Of a stretch of 64,000 nt of DNA, positions 9,701-18,668 are shown in pieces. Location: IMG/VR virus record IMGVR_UViG_3300004463_000226, positions 62,001 through 126,000 of that record. One strand, given 5' to 3'. The notes under the pieces were generated by a model. The model made no database searches, was not told where the DNA came from, and saw only the letters and a program-made list of their open reading frames with translations. How positions within the stretch are numbered: position 1 is the stretch's first letter; each line of letters starts with the position of its first letter. A program made the position numbers and the translations under genes. Origin of the DNA: a virus.

Positions 9701-12700
9701 AGGGGATGTTGTAGGTGTAATAGGAACTACTACTGTTAAGTTAGTTGGTTCTGTTGGAAATCTAGTTTCCACATCATTACAATCCTTAGTAAAAGTTGGA
9801 GAATCTTTATTGTCATCTGCTGGTAAATTAATTGCTGGTACAACAAAGATGCTTGTAGATTTCTCACTCAATACAGTTCAAGCTGTTGGTAATACACTTA
9901 AAACCGTCGGAAAAACAATATTAGACGTTGTAACCTCTCCACTTAAGTTCATAGCTGGTGCAGTAGGAAAGTTATTTGGAATAGATCAACGTGAAGTAAC
10001 TGTTAAAGGCGGTCATTTAGATAGTGTTGGCGAAGTTCATATAATTCGGGATGCTCCAACAGTCGGTACTAATGATTACAGTGGAATTATCCATGCAATT
10101 AAAGAAGGATTCCATTCATTACTTCCATTACCTGTGTATGTTGTAAATGAACATCATGACGGAGGAAATCCTGACGGTGGTCCAAGTGGTCATCATAGTG
10201 GTGGACGTACACCATCTCCAGGTGGAGGAGGTAGAAGACCTCGTATAGGCAGTTCTATTAGAAGTGCATTTGGACGAACTCGTGCTGGAAGAGCAGTATC
10301 TGCTGTTTCTAACGGTATGAGAGGAGTTCGTAGTGCTATTAGTGGTGGCTTAGCTGGAGGAATGAAAGCTTCGTTAATGGGAACTTTTAAAGGTTTCATT
10401 AACAGAAGAAAAAGCAATATCAATATCGAAGACAAGTTAACTAAAATGAATATTCTTCCTGGCGCTAACGGTAATATTATTCCTTTCCCTCAACCAGGGA
10501 AAGCAATGGGTGCTTTGGGTTCTATTGTTAATTCAGTATTCGGTACAATGGCATTACCTAATATTTATGGTGGTGGTTTAATATCTGAAAAGAAAGTAGA
10601 TGTATCGGGACAAGCTCCTGTTCGTGATATTAACCATGAAACATCTGTTAGGGAAGAAAAGTCTGAAAAAGCTGCTGTAGCTGGTTTTAGGGTTGCAAAT
10701 ATAGGTTTACTATCTATGATTGAATCTAATACTCGCAGAGCGGCTGATGATCTTGATTGGATCGTAGGCTGGTTGAAGAAGTTTAAGTTCCCTGAACAGA
10801 AATGCTGCCCAATGATTATTCCTCCACTAGGAGGAGGTGGTAGCGGTGGATTCTTCGGGGGATCTCCTGGTGGTGCTGGTGGTGCAGCAACCGCGACTGG
10901 TTCAGGTGCTGGTTCAGGTGCAGGTACAAATAGCACAGGTTCAGCTGGAACTGGTGGTAATGGAGGTATGTTCATAGGACAGCCAAATAAAGAAAAAACC
11001 AAGTCTACGCCTCCAGGAACTAAAGGCGGTAAACCTATTCCAGAAGTTACAAAACCTGCTGGTCCAGTAGTAGCTCCAGTAATACCAATGTCACCTAATG
11101 ATCCTAAGAAACCTGCTACTCCAGGACAAAAACCTGGAACTCTAGTTCCTTTACCAAATACAAAACCTGAGGTTGAGAAACCTGCGGCTAAAGGTAAAAA
11201 TGGGGAAGTTATTAAATTCGAACCAAAAACACCAAATACTCCTAATGAGCATCAACAGCCATTACCAAAAGTAGCTGGTGGAGATACTTATTATCCTCCA
11301 GTACTGGATGATAATAATAAAAATAAACCAGGCGGAAATAACGGTCCTACCATGTCCCATGGCGGTAATAATAGCAATGGAAGTGGTGATAATGTATATA
11401 GATTCCCTGGTAGTAATAATGATGATGGTGGAGACTATCCGTCCTCAGATGGAGGAAATTCACGTCGTGGAGGAGGAAGCGGAAACGGTGGTAATAACGG
11501 TGGATCTGATGGAGGAGATAATACTCCTAAACCTAAGAAACGCGGTATATTTGATCGAATCAAAGGCGCTTTCAAGAAAACTCCTAACAATGTGGAGAAA
11601 TTCCCTACAGGTGGAAAAGGTGGTAAATTCGGAGCTATCAAAAATGTTGTAGGAGGACTATTAGGACTATTCAAAAAATCTGATATTCCAGACAATGTTG
11701 TTGATATGAATGGCAAACCTAAAGGCTCTGGTAAACCAACTAAAGGAGCAGATGTAATTGATATGTTCGGAGGAGACTCATCATCTCCTAAAGAAAAAGG
11801 AGGTCTTTTAAGTAAATTAAAAGGCATGTTCAGTAAATCTCCTAAACCAGATAATGTCATTGAGATGCCTAACCAAAAACCAAGTTTATTTAGTAAACTA
11901 GGTGGAATGTTTAGTAGGGGTGGTGGACAAGCTGCTGCCGCAGGTGCAAGTAAAGCTGCTGGTGGTGGACTTATCAGAGGAGCCCTTAGAGGTGCTGGAG
12001 GTTTATTAGGAAGTATCCCAGGAATGAACTTGTTAATGGGTGGAGTCGGCGGTATGATGGCTTACAACCGTACTGGGAATATATTCGGAACTGAAGATCC
12101 TACAGCGGGTCAAAAAACAGCTGCTGCTATTGGCGGTACAGCAATAGGTCTTATTCCAGGAGTTAGTTTAGTTGATGCTGTAACAGGAGGTTCAATTTCT
12201 AATGTAGCTGCTAAAGCAACATATGGAATTGGTACTGGTATCGGTAAGGCATATACTGCTATCACAGATGGCACTGCTGGGAAAGCTATAGCTAAAGGAA
12301 CCAAAGCAACTGGAAAATGGATTTCTGAGAAATCGCAACAAGCTGGATCTGCTATCGCCAAAGGCGCAAGTGCTGTAGGAGGAGCTATTGCAACTGGAGC
12401 AAGTAACGCTGGGCAATGGATTGGTGATAAAGCTCAACAAGCTGGAAATGCTATTGCTAATAGTAAATTTGGTCAAGCTGTTGGTGGAGCTGCTCAAGGT
12501 ATTGCTAACGGAGCTAAGAGTTTCTGGAATAACTCTGCAATCGGTGGCGCGGTAAATGGTTTCAGAGCAAGCAATGAACAAGTAATGCAAAACTTCGGTG
12601 TTAAAGGTGATCCTAGTAAAGTTACCACTGGCATGAAAGTTGCTAATGGTATGGCTGAAGGTCTTGAAAAACTATCTGGTGGTAAATTTGATGCTGAAAA

Positions 12701-15700
12701 ATCTATTAAGATAATCTATGGTATTGGAGTTACCTTCGAAGAGGGTTTCAAGAAAATAAAAGATAGTGTAGATAAAATGCTAGATCCATTGAAAAAAGGC
12801 TGGGATAAATTTAGTGGAGATATGAAAAAGATTGGTACTGAAGTTGCTGATCGTACGAAAAAAACTTGGGATGCTATGTCGAAAGATGCTAGTGAAACAT
12901 GGGACAAAACCAAGAAAGCAGCAAGCCTTGTCGGTAAAGCAATATCCATCGCAGCTAAGGAAAAATGGGAAAACCTCAAGAAAGATGTAGGTGATAAATG
13001 GGATAAAACTAAAACAGCAGTTAACACAGTAGTAAAATTAATACCAGGTTTAACTAAAACAGCATGGAATAAAACAAAAGATAAAGTTAAAGATGGATGG
13101 GAAGATGTTAAGAGTGCTGCTGTTGGAGTTATAAAACTTCTCCCTAAAAGTACACAGGATAAATTGTCTGAAACAGGCAAGAAACTTGAATCTGGATGGG
13201 ATGATGTTAAGACAACTGTAACTTTGGCAGGTAATACTATTAAAGTTGCATCTGGTAAGATATGGGATAAGATCGCCCAATCTACTTCTGAGGGGTGGGA
13301 AAACCTTAAGGAAGATATAGGTAAAGGTATAGATAAAATGAAAGAAAAGATTAGTGAAGGAGTCGCAGCATTAAAAGAACCTTTTACTGATCTTGGAGGT
13401 AAATTAAAGAAAAAAGCCGAAGAAGCATTAGAGAAACTTGGCTTCGGTAATGGTGTGGGTAGTTATGGAATGGGTAAACCTAAACAGAATGCTATTCGAA
13501 ACTCTGCACAGGTAAAACAAGCAGATGAGGATACTTCTGAATGGGGAGCTGGTAAAGTTAAACCTACAACCCTAAATGGTATGACATATTACTCACAAAA
13601 TGATTCTAGATGGTCAGGTAAGTCATTGACTAGCGGTGCAGGAGCTCCATCATTTGGAGATGCTGGTTGCGGTCCTACCGCAGCGGCTATGGTACTATCT
13701 TCTGTTACAGGTCAAACAGTTACACCTACAGATACACTTAGAATGGCACAAGAAGGTGGGTACGTTGACCGTGAAAAAGGAACAAGTTCGGCAATGTTCA
13801 CTGATGTGGGTTCGAAGTTTGGTGTACCTATTGTACCGTATGCTAATAATCCTAGTACTTTAAAAGAAGACTTATCTAAAAATCGTCCTGTAATTCTTCG
13901 TGGACAAGGCGGAAAAGCATTTACTAATGCTGGTCACTTTGTTGTAGCTACAGGATTAGATTCAAAAGGAAATGTACTTGTAAATGATCCTATTAGTAAA
14001 AACAGAAGTCGTGCATATAAGGCTGAAGAATTATTACAAAACACAACAAGCTCTTATGTAGCATATCCTGAATTAAGCCCGTATGCAAAACAATTCGGAG
14101 CTGGTAAGATAGGAGATAAGGCAACTGTTGAATTTGCTAGAGGAAAAGGTACAGTTGATGCTGTTATCGCTGAAGCAAAAACATGGTTAGGAGTTCCTTA
14201 TGTATTTGGTGGTACTACTAAACGAGGAGTTGACTGTTCTGGATTTACTCAGGCAGTGTTCCGAGATGCAGGTGGTATTAACCTTCCACGTACAGCTGCA
14301 CAACAAGCAACAGTAGGTGTACGTATAAGTGATAATGATATCCAGCCTGGAGATTTAGTATTCTTTGCTAACACATACAAACCTGGTATTTCACACGTTG
14401 GTATTGCTCTAGGTGGTGGTAAATTTATTGGTGCTAACGGTAATAACGTTAATATCGCAGATTATACCACAGGATACAATAAGGCACACTATAGTCACGC
14501 CCGTCGTTATAATTTACAAGGTGCTGGTTCAGGTAGCTCAAGCCCTGCTCCTACTACATCAAGTGATTCATCATCTAGTTCAGGAACATCAGCTGTAGCT
14601 ACAGCTGCTAAGGCTCTAACTGGCGCAGCATTATGGTTATGGAAACAAGATAAAGCAACTGAGACTTTCGAAACTATCACATCCAATGCTTTAACTGGAC
14701 GTCGTGATAAGGTTGACTGGACAATTCCTACTGAAGGTGGAGATGTAGCATCATCAACTGGTTCAGCCGCAGAAAGTGCAGGATCTTCTACACCAAGTAG
14801 TGGAGGATTCAATATCGATGGGTTTATTCCTAAAAATACTCAGGACGCTATTCTAAAGAAAACTGCTGAGTTAACAGCAATGAACGAAACAAATGGTAAC
14901 TACACATATGGTAAAAACGACTTCCGTGCAGGCGGAGGAAGGATTTCTCCATCAGTAGGTGTCATTCAGTGGCGTGGAAATTACGTTAGAAGCATGATGC
15001 AACAAATGCATCAGAAATTACCAAATGACCCGCGTGCAGCATATTATGCTAATCAAGTAAACTGGAATAACGATTCTCCTTGGAGCACAGGGCAGCAAAA
15101 TGATCTTGAGAAATATCTGAAAGATAACTATGCTGTAACCAAAGCAGTACAAGATGGAATGTTATTAAACCATGTTAGAGATGTCAACTTGTCTCAAGTT
15201 TACAAGCATGGTGTTGCAACAGGTAAGATTAAGAATCCATCAAGTATCGTTATGTTAGGTGAATTCGCGCAGACAGGACCAGGTAATGTTAAACCATTTA
15301 TGAATTCATTCTCTGGTGACCCTAATAGTTTCCCTCACTTTGTGAATGAATTTAGATCAGGTAAGAGCTTCTGGGGACGTCATTTAGGCATATACAATGG
15401 TCGTGTTCAGAAAGATATTAACGCATTATCTAACTGGAGTCCTGAAACAGGTAAAGGTTTTGGTAATGAAACTTCTAAAGAAGAAACTGGTTTTGGAAAC
15501 AAAGTTAAGGCAGTGTTTGGACGTGGTCCAGCATGTAACATAAAACCTTCAACAGGATTTGGTAGCAGAATCAAGAATATGTTTGGAAAAGGTTTAGATC
15601 GTGCAAAATCTTTGATTAATGTATTTGGATCTGGTGCTAAGGATGAGGTTAAAGTTACTAAATATAACGGTAAAATAATAGGAGATCAACCAACTTTCGC

Positions 15701-16166
15701 TAAAGGTTACTCTCCAGGGGAAACAGAAACAGACGTCCCTGAAGTAACAAAATCTGCTATTACTGCTATTGAGAACAGTGCATCTAGACCTACAGCTAGA
15801 GTAACTAGAACTAAGTATCCTGAATCATATGGTAAAGGATTCACTGACTCTTACATGGTTCAACAGCAGACTAAAGCTATAGTGGAAGGTAATAAAGATG
15901 CTTCTATTATTAAGCAAGCACTTGAGTTGTTAGGAGAGATTGCATACAACACTAGAACTACATCTGAAGGAATTAATCATTTATCGTCTAAACCAGCTTT
16001 CAATCAGGTAGTAACATCATCTAATGATAGAGGGAATACAACGGTGAATAGTAATTCTCAGTATAATTCCAATCCTGTCCTAGGAGCTATGCAAGGATCA
16101 CAGCCATCAGCAAAAAGTCAGAAAGATTACAATACAGCGAAAGCAATAGCTGGTGGTAGAATCTAA
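3747..16166 (+). CDS. Giant tail tape-measure protein with C39, NlpC/P60 and lysozyme-like domains
   Basis: At 4139 residues this is far longer than typical tape measures. Residues 1712-1745 show the HASGIDNVPxDxYxxxLHxGEMVVPA-type motif typical of tape measures. Residues about 1025-1250 hold three hydrophobic Gly-rich repeats, each with PGG(P/L)I and ending in a phenylalanine-rich FGE motif. A long Gly/Pro-rich linker (about 2345-2620) and Trp-spaced helical repeats (about 3000-3190) follow. Near the C-terminus lie a C39-like peptidase (C3308 in GCGPTAAAM, H3397), an NlpC/P60 domain (C3497 in DCSGF, H3550) and a lysozyme-like domain around E3714. The protein would set tail length and open the cell wall during DNA entry. 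At about 1.5 angstrom per helical residue it could span roughly 600 nm if fully extended. SH3 and baseplate genes follow. Confidence 0.93.
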   Translation: MATKKGSIHKSNPAQLNWFKNVAKSLGYTTTELVTSIAPSMGEFISENTDYTKELYNDLRQSKSANKKLSNLFGTTAQMGIAKDALKNAIEDIKSGKIYNKERQEAMYDVDMDDIDLDDSFGMSEFSFDDKGGDKGSTVEVDDASKKNELPSITIKNIQPPISPNNPMVKAVQQQTSATLNAAQANINAQTSIAASQSSMTHRIGTGTLNGLQAVNDNLSLLVNFQNDSMAKYVGASLKYYEDSLKAMSDTLAELKRANNPPEQEKKEKGKDPVDNVFLSYGGLNFKGYVDQVKKNFERQFSENMFLQPIKMMFEDTDTLKSIAASPLSFISTKIVTTLIPQMLQQSMQNLDKSFSSFFPALIMKINKMATSSSNPFIQILGEIFGAASRSKSSVDLSRYNRGQIPFDGETKKSIVEVIPGYLRKILAALDGKEEVAYDLNTGTWKTVSKMKDEFDSLQKMYTLNPFMGTIDTLKQRSEAFQFKNVEDRRKFNEGIEQFFINMSKNGNPVNPFVKRDKDGLSRDEMAETFDFDGNKGMQKIFRELILSLSKSEQIKVLGGKDIISSRKNVRNFMEKAEEDPTLHNANLLFNEMGFDGHMRTDKATKEKKLKKGFGLFNPVDKFNLSSLDYLRSIKTILLQGLRVFPVTDLGNRGPSIRRGQKMRGHNALDPEITNIIERYEKERNYMLDEVRRKKKEENNKKKATNGTVSLTPEEIAALPGQGQVLLENTQDASRMSREDLANRIQAHQDYKKTLPEKDNQKKDITQWLGKFFKGDNQERFNLLREKVNGLLRKPAELLRSVFDKIDNSMYDIVFGVPGEEGHKSFFESTLNRLSEKFEGMGVWIKTKVFEPIKDSLIGEDGIITKMKNSEFFQSLKANTKKFGDWMFGKPDGKGVRRDGLLANTGNNILDMWDAAKYYFTGKGYVNRAGIKFEDNDESVLRQAKTIFKNFSKDLKHYLVGDKKATDEDNKRGVLSGILGGLKQGFVNFKDAIFGPSDRAKKNGETTFKELAESFKKKAPKALAWGTVGAGLGTGVAMAGGMGLLGSIFLPGGPIGAALLGTSLGFLSQSDRFMNWAFGEKNANNERIGGVISKGTQDWFKKNRAYLIGGAMIGALKPILGVGLLPSFLLPGGPIAGALFGVGTAMLVRSEGFQNFMFGEKDADGKRTGGFLSRSYSKIRGKMTNKDGNNLLGNMGAGAIGGAGIAAVIGKMGFLGAMLTPGGLIGGAVLGAAAGIALSSDRWKKALFGEWDDKTGLRKGGLLGKFTNWFGLEVMHPLGNQLKQINLNFQKWFTEKISNPFTDAINPMKQAFKNMTTDLSDFFKKGWDGFKEKIGEVFEKNVGQPFGQFMKEKVMDPLKGFLSKIIMGVGKIFAPIAEAPVKILSSFAQGFRKNQEKRGLNKHIEDGWEEITDFKGRRERGERLGIKGFFKKLNEMYFDKEARDNARFGEHGASYAREDDAKITERNKRQQDKFAKRQAEIDAERERLDKHRKLGLRYDYDNFDDKGRDISRIYNILKSRSGYKHFMKKDGAGDQLQRDIGQHLGVNLMDLLQVKDRDSFNPAVLTKGQKAIIRKALKSGRTGSSLLSLFGIKLPKNETPEKPAGDEVKSSVESMADKVTEAIKNASPIDAIKDTLVPVVRETNNKLSEIASKIGEVLGINSRRFKSKKSGDTSNIPPQDGGERNIVIRSPKHLPKVLKFNRKKNDDDLPSHASGIDNVPHDNYIANLHQGEMVVPAKQANEIREANGQPKEKESTVTGPIDNTNRLVNHMLPSSSMPKNRDGILRRIATDVRTIAREVYGQLDGVGSNIYKMRKLLQQSNGVSDEDLTGSANRDRVGFWGHLKRAIYKPFDFIRDKVTQVVGNVLDKVRKFGGAIVNVAKTVVMIPVDIVKNIGKGLWAATKSIGNMLLSAGKEFVKLPGKLIGVVGSAVEAVGHAVKALGPALGKVVEGAAGLVSGAAKGLGNVLSGVGKGIGSFAHNLGKSLGDVVGVIGTTTVKLVGSVGNLVSTSLQSLVKVGESLLSSAGKLIAGTTKMLVDFSLNTVQAVGNTLKTVGKTILDVVTSPLKFIAGAVGKLFGIDQREVTVKGGHLDSVGEVHIIRDAPTVGTNDYSGIIHAIKEGFHSLLPLPVYVVNEHHDGGNPDGGPSGHHSGGRTPSPGGGGRRPRIGSSIRSAFGRTRAGRAVSAVSNGMRGVRSAISGGLAGGMKASLMGTFKGFINRRKSNINIEDKLTKMNILPGANGNIIPFPQPGKAMGALGSIVNSVFGTMALPNIYGGGLISEKKVDVSGQAPVRDINHETSVREEKSEKAAVAGFRVANIGLLSMIESNTRRAADDLDWIVGWLKKFKFPEQKCCPMIIPPLGGGGSGGFFGGSPGGAGGAATATGSGAGSGAGTNSTGSAGTGGNGGMFIGQPNKEKTKSTPPGTKGGKPIPEVTKPAGPVVAPVIPMSPNDPKKPATPGQKPGTLVPLPNTKPEVEKPAAKGKNGEVIKFEPKTPNTPNEHQQPLPKVAGGDTYYPPVLDDNNKNKPGGNNGPTMSHGGNNSNGSGDNVYRFPGSNNDDGGDYPSSDGGNSRRGGGSGNGGNNGGSDGGDNTPKPKKRGIFDRIKGAFKKTPNNVEKFPTGGKGGKFGAIKNVVGGLLGLFKKSDIPDNVVDMNGKPKGSGKPTKGADVIDMFGGDSSSPKEKGGLLSKLKGMFSKSPKPDNVIEMPNQKPSLFSKLGGMFSRGGGQAAAAGASKAAGGGLIRGALRGAGGLLGSIPGMNLLMGGVGGMMAYNRTGNIFGTEDPTAGQKTAAAIGGTAIGLIPGVSLVDAVTGGSISNVAAKATYGIGTGIGKAYTAITDGTAGKAIAKGTKATGKWISEKSQQAGSAIAKGASAVGGAIATGASNAGQWIGDKAQQAGNAIANSKFGQAVGGAAQGIANGAKSFWNNSAIGGAVNGFRASNEQVMQNFGVKGDPSKVTTGMKVANGMAEGLEKLSGGKFDAEKSIKIIYGIGVTFEEGFKKIKDSVDKMLDPLKKGWDKFSGDMKKIGTEVADRTKKTWDAMSKDASETWDKTKKAASLVGKAISIAAKEKWENLKKDVGDKWDKTKTAVNTVVKLIPGLTKTAWNKTKDKVKDGWEDVKSAAVGVIKLLPKSTQDKLSETGKKLESGWDDVKTTVTLAGNTIKVASGKIWDKIAQSTSEGWENLKEDIGKGIDKMKEKISEGVAALKEPFTDLGGKLKKKAEEALEKLGFGNGVGSYGMGKPKQNAIRNSAQVKQADEDTSEWGAGKVKPTTLNGMTYYSQNDSRWSGKSLTSGAGAPSFGDAGCGPTAAAMVLSSVTGQTVTPTDTLRMAQEGGYVDREKGTSSAMFTDVGSKFGVPIVPYANNPSTLKEDLSKNRPVILRGQGGKAFTNAGHFVVATGLDSKGNVLVNDPISKNRSRAYKAEELLQNTTSSYVAYPELSPYAKQFGAGKIGDKATVEFARGKGTVDAVIAEAKTWLGVPYVFGGTTKRGVDCSGFTQAVFRDAGGINLPRTAAQQATVGVRISDNDIQPGDLVFFANTYKPGISHVGIALGGGKFIGANGNNVNIADYTTGYNKAHYSHARRYNLQGAGSGSSSPAPTTSSDSSSSSGTSAVATAAKALTGAALWLWKQDKATETFETITSNALTGRRDKVDWTIPTEGGDVASSTGSAAESAGSSTPSSGGFNIDGFIPKNTQDAILKKTAELTAMNETNGNYTYGKNDFRAGGGRISPSVGVIQWRGNYVRSMMQQMHQKLPNDPRAAYYANQVNWNNDSPWSTGQQNDLEKYLKDNYAVTKAVQDGMLLNHVRDVNLSQVYKHGVATGKIKNPSSIVMLGEFAQTGPGNVKPFMNSFSGDPNSFPHFVNEFRSGKSFWGRHLGIYNGRVQKDINALSNWSPETGKGFGNETSKEETGFGNKVKAVFGRGPACNIKPSTGFGSRIKNMFGKGLDRAKSLINVFGSGAKDEVKVTKYNGKIIGDQPTFAKGYSPGETETDVPEVTKSAITAIENSASRPTARVTRTKYPESYGKGFTDSYMVQQQTKAIVEGNKDASIIKQALELLGEIAYNTRTTSEGINHLSSKPAFNQVVTSSNDRGNTTVNSNSQYNSNPVLGAMQGSQPSAKSQKDYNTAKAIAGGRI

Positions 16167-16178
16167 CTAATTTGAAAA

Positions 16179-16210
16179 CATAGAGATAAGAATAAAATCT
16201 TATCTCTATG
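16179..16210 (+). terminator. Hairpin terminator after the tape measure gene
   Basis: A 12-bp perfect stem (CATAGAGATAAG and its complement) with an eight-base loop and a C-T7 tail. Confidence 0.9.
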
Positions 16211-16235
16211 CTTTTTTTAAAGGAAGGTGAAAATA

Positions 16236-17948
16236 ATGGGTAAATTTAGAGTCCAAATACAAGCAACAGACCTACGTGTTCGAACAGGTCCCAGTACAAG
16301 TTACAAAGTAATAGCTAAAGTAAATACAGGAGAAACCTATACATCATCTAAACAAAGTGGAGGCTGGTATTATTTAGATGAAAAAAGTGGGTGGTCTAGT
16401 GGTCAAAGTGGATATATCAAAGTTCTAGAGGATTTAAGTGGAGGTGGAGGAACCGAAACAGTTCCTGTACCAGGACAACCAGGAGATAATACAACATCTG
16501 CTAATAGTACAGATTCTGGATCAGGACTAGATGCTAAAGTACTTGAAATGTTGAAAAATAGTGTTGCTAAAGCAGAAGCTAAGATTGATGCCTCTATGAG
16601 GTTATTTGGCAACCCTCATCAATTTACTCATACAACTGACTTTAGACCAACTGGTGGAAATTATGACCTCGGGCGTAAGTATATGGAAGCTATTATGTCA
16701 GAAGCTCCAATAGTATACTTCATGCCTGGACGACCTAACTTCTTACCTAATATTTCAGAAAGTCAGCGGGATGCAATGAAAGACTTCTTTGGTAATTTAC
16801 AACCAGAGACCAAAGATAACAGAAAGATGTTAGACTTAATTTTAGGTAATAAAGATGTTCGTTATTTTGATTTCGTTGCAGACTATGCTACATATATTAA
16901 GTATGTAAATCTATTGTGTCGTGTAGCAGCAACGTATATGGATCTAGGTGAAGAAACTGCACCAATTACAGCATTTAAGCAAAAGTATAAATGGTTTAAC
17001 TGGTCTAACTATAGATTCGAAGATTCATTTATACCTGAAAAAAGTAAAGAGCAATCTATATTCGATTTGTCTACAATTAAAGATGCTGTGATTAAAGGTA
17101 TGATGGGTAACTGGCAGCACGTTCAATTCTATGTAGACCCTAGAACATCATTCCAAGAATCAGCATCTAACCAAACAGCTGAATCTAAATTAGCTTCATT
17201 GATACAAACAGGCTCACAAACAATGAAGGAAGCACAATTTTTCTTACAAACAGGTGCAATGGGAGGAGCTGCTCAATGGTTAGCTGACTCACAAGGTTCT
17301 TGGCAAGAAGCATTAACTAAATTTGGTACGGACGGTATTCTAAAACGTTTAGGGGATGTCGGTACATCTATTATTAGTGGATCGAATATGTTATTCCCTG
17401 AAATCTGGGGCAACTCTGCTTATAATAAATCATACAACATAACTATCAACCTTACATCGCCTTATGGAGATAGAGAAAGTCTTTACCTGAATATCATTGT
17501 TCCATTAATGCATTTAATAGCATTAGCGTTACCAAGACAAACAACAGCTAACAGTTTTACTACACCATTTATTGTAAAGGTATCATCAAAAGGATGGTTC
17601 AACTGTGAGATGGGCATTATTGACAATATATCTATCGAGAAGGTCGGAGGATCATATTCAGCAAACGGTATTCCAACCGAGGTTAAAGTCAATGTTGGTA
17701 TAAAAGATCTATATAGTTCACTTATGATGACATCTAACTCATCTCCTGCATTATTCTTCGAGAATAAAGGATTGATGAACTGGTTAGCTGTTACTTGCGG
17801 CATGGATATAACGAAACCGCATTTCGAAGAGAAGTTTACTGCGATCTTAATGACATTATTTAACAGTATGGCAGATATACCAGCAGATTATGCAAATAAA
17901 ATGTTGGAGGCTTTACGTAATAAGGTAGACGGATTATTTAAGAACTAG
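16236..17948 (+). CDS. SH3-headed baseplate protein, tail-tube-initiator-like
   Basis: 570 residues. Residues 1-65 form a bacterial SH3 domain (LRVRTGPSTSYKVI, then a WYYLD strand), probably binding peptidoglycan or a tail partner. A Ser/Gly/Pro linker follows. The rest shows a YFMPGRPNFLP motif and an LTSPYGDRESLYLNI segment, a pattern I associate with virion proteins of large Bacillus phages. The minus-strand gene at 22869 has the same SH3 head and a similar FFTRPSLNL motif, so the two may be paralogs comparable to T4 gp48 and gp54, which cap the tail tube at the baseplate. That parallel is inference. The start at 16236 is chosen because the GTG at 16227 lies within the ribosome site. Confidence 0.75.
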   Translation: MGKFRVQIQATDLRVRTGPSTSYKVIAKVNTGETYTSSKQSGGWYYLDEKSGWSSGQSGYIKVLEDLSGGGGTETVPVPGQPGDNTTSANSTDSGSGLDAKVLEMLKNSVAKAEAKIDASMRLFGNPHQFTHTTDFRPTGGNYDLGRKYMEAIMSEAPIVYFMPGRPNFLPNISESQRDAMKDFFGNLQPETKDNRKMLDLILGNKDVRYFDFVADYATYIKYVNLLCRVAATYMDLGEETAPITAFKQKYKWFNWSNYRFEDSFIPEKSKEQSIFDLSTIKDAVIKGMMGNWQHVQFYVDPRTSFQESASNQTAESKLASLIQTGSQTMKEAQFFLQTGAMGGAAQWLADSQGSWQEALTKFGTDGILKRLGDVGTSIISGSNMLFPEIWGNSAYNKSYNITINLTSPYGDRESLYLNIIVPLMHLIALALPRQTTANSFTTPFIVKVSSKGWFNCEMGIIDNISIEKVGGSYSANGIPTEVKVNVGIKDLYSSLMMTSNSSPALFFENKGLMNWLAVTCGMDITKPHFEEKFTAILMTLFNSMADIPADYANKMLEALRNKVDGLFKN

Positions 17949-17958
17949 GAGATGTGAA

Positions 17959-18615
17959 ATGAATAAAAAAGAGCTTAGAGAGTATCAGGAAAAGTATGGA
18001 AATGTTCCTAGTAACTTTTTTGAAAGATTTACTCAATTAATTAACGGGTTACGTTTATCAGCTAAAGATATATCTAAGCTTCAAGAGGCTGTAAAAAAGC
18101 TACTTAAAGCTAAGTGGGAAGAGTTAAACTTTGTTATTTACTTTACACCTAAATCAACTCCCAGACCGAGATCTGGGAGGAATGGGTTCTATGTAAAAGG
18201 TGCTGCTGATAATAATAAAGCATTTAAAGACTTTATTGAAAACAGTGAACATGAGTTTGGTATTATTACAACATCAACTAAATTCATTGTAGATATTTAC
18301 TTACCTATTCCTACTCAGATGAATAGGTTAGAAAAGATCTTAGCGGAATTGAAGCTTATTAGACCTATAGTAAAACCTGACTGGGACAATGCTGGTAAGA
18401 CCTATTCCGATATGGTTCAGAAGAATTTATTACTAGAAGACTGTCTTATAATAGATGGTCGCACTAGAAAATTCTATTCTGCTAAACCAAGAATAGAAAT
18501 GAATATAAAGTACATGTTGAAATATGATTGTAAGTTTAATAAAAAGAAAGTTGAAGGTTGGAAATTCTATGAGGAACTTGAGGATAAAATATTTGAAAGA
18601 GATTCAATTGTGTAA
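17959..18615 (+). CDS. RusA-like Holliday junction resolvase
   Basis: The second half carries the RusA pattern: KPDWDNAGK (D141, D143, K147), then D151 and D161 in a LLLEDCLIIDG segment, and a closing pair of strands with a basic patch. RusA enzymes are dimeric, metal-dependent nucleases that cut four-way DNA junctions in the cytoplasm during recombination or before packaging. The 218 residues exceed E. coli RusA (about 120) because of an N-terminal helical extension of about 55 residues. It starts ten bases after the baseplate gene, so the two are probably co-transcribed. Confidence 0.8.
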   Translation: MNKKELREYQEKYGNVPSNFFERFTQLINGLRLSAKDISKLQEAVKKLLKAKWEELNFVIYFTPKSTPRPRSGRNGFYVKGAADNNKAFKDFIENSEHEFGIITTSTKFIVDIYLPIPTQMNRLEKILAELKLIRPIVKPDWDNAGKTYSDMVQKNLLLEDCLIIDGRTRKFYSAKPRIEMNIKYMLKYDCKFNKKKVEGWKFYEELEDKIFERDSIV

Positions 18616-18668
18616 CATTGTACTATTATCCATACATTCTAATAAGATGATAAAAGGAGGCGCTACTT

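Noticed and set aside
10565-11002. Minus-strand proline-rich ORF of 145 codons
   Set aside because: It mirrors the Gly-rich linker on the plus strand; the proline run is the complement of glycine codons, not a real protein.
11278-11652. Plus-strand ORF in another frame of the tape-measure linker
   Set aside because: Composition is a frame-shifted reading of low-complexity linker and has no ribosome site.
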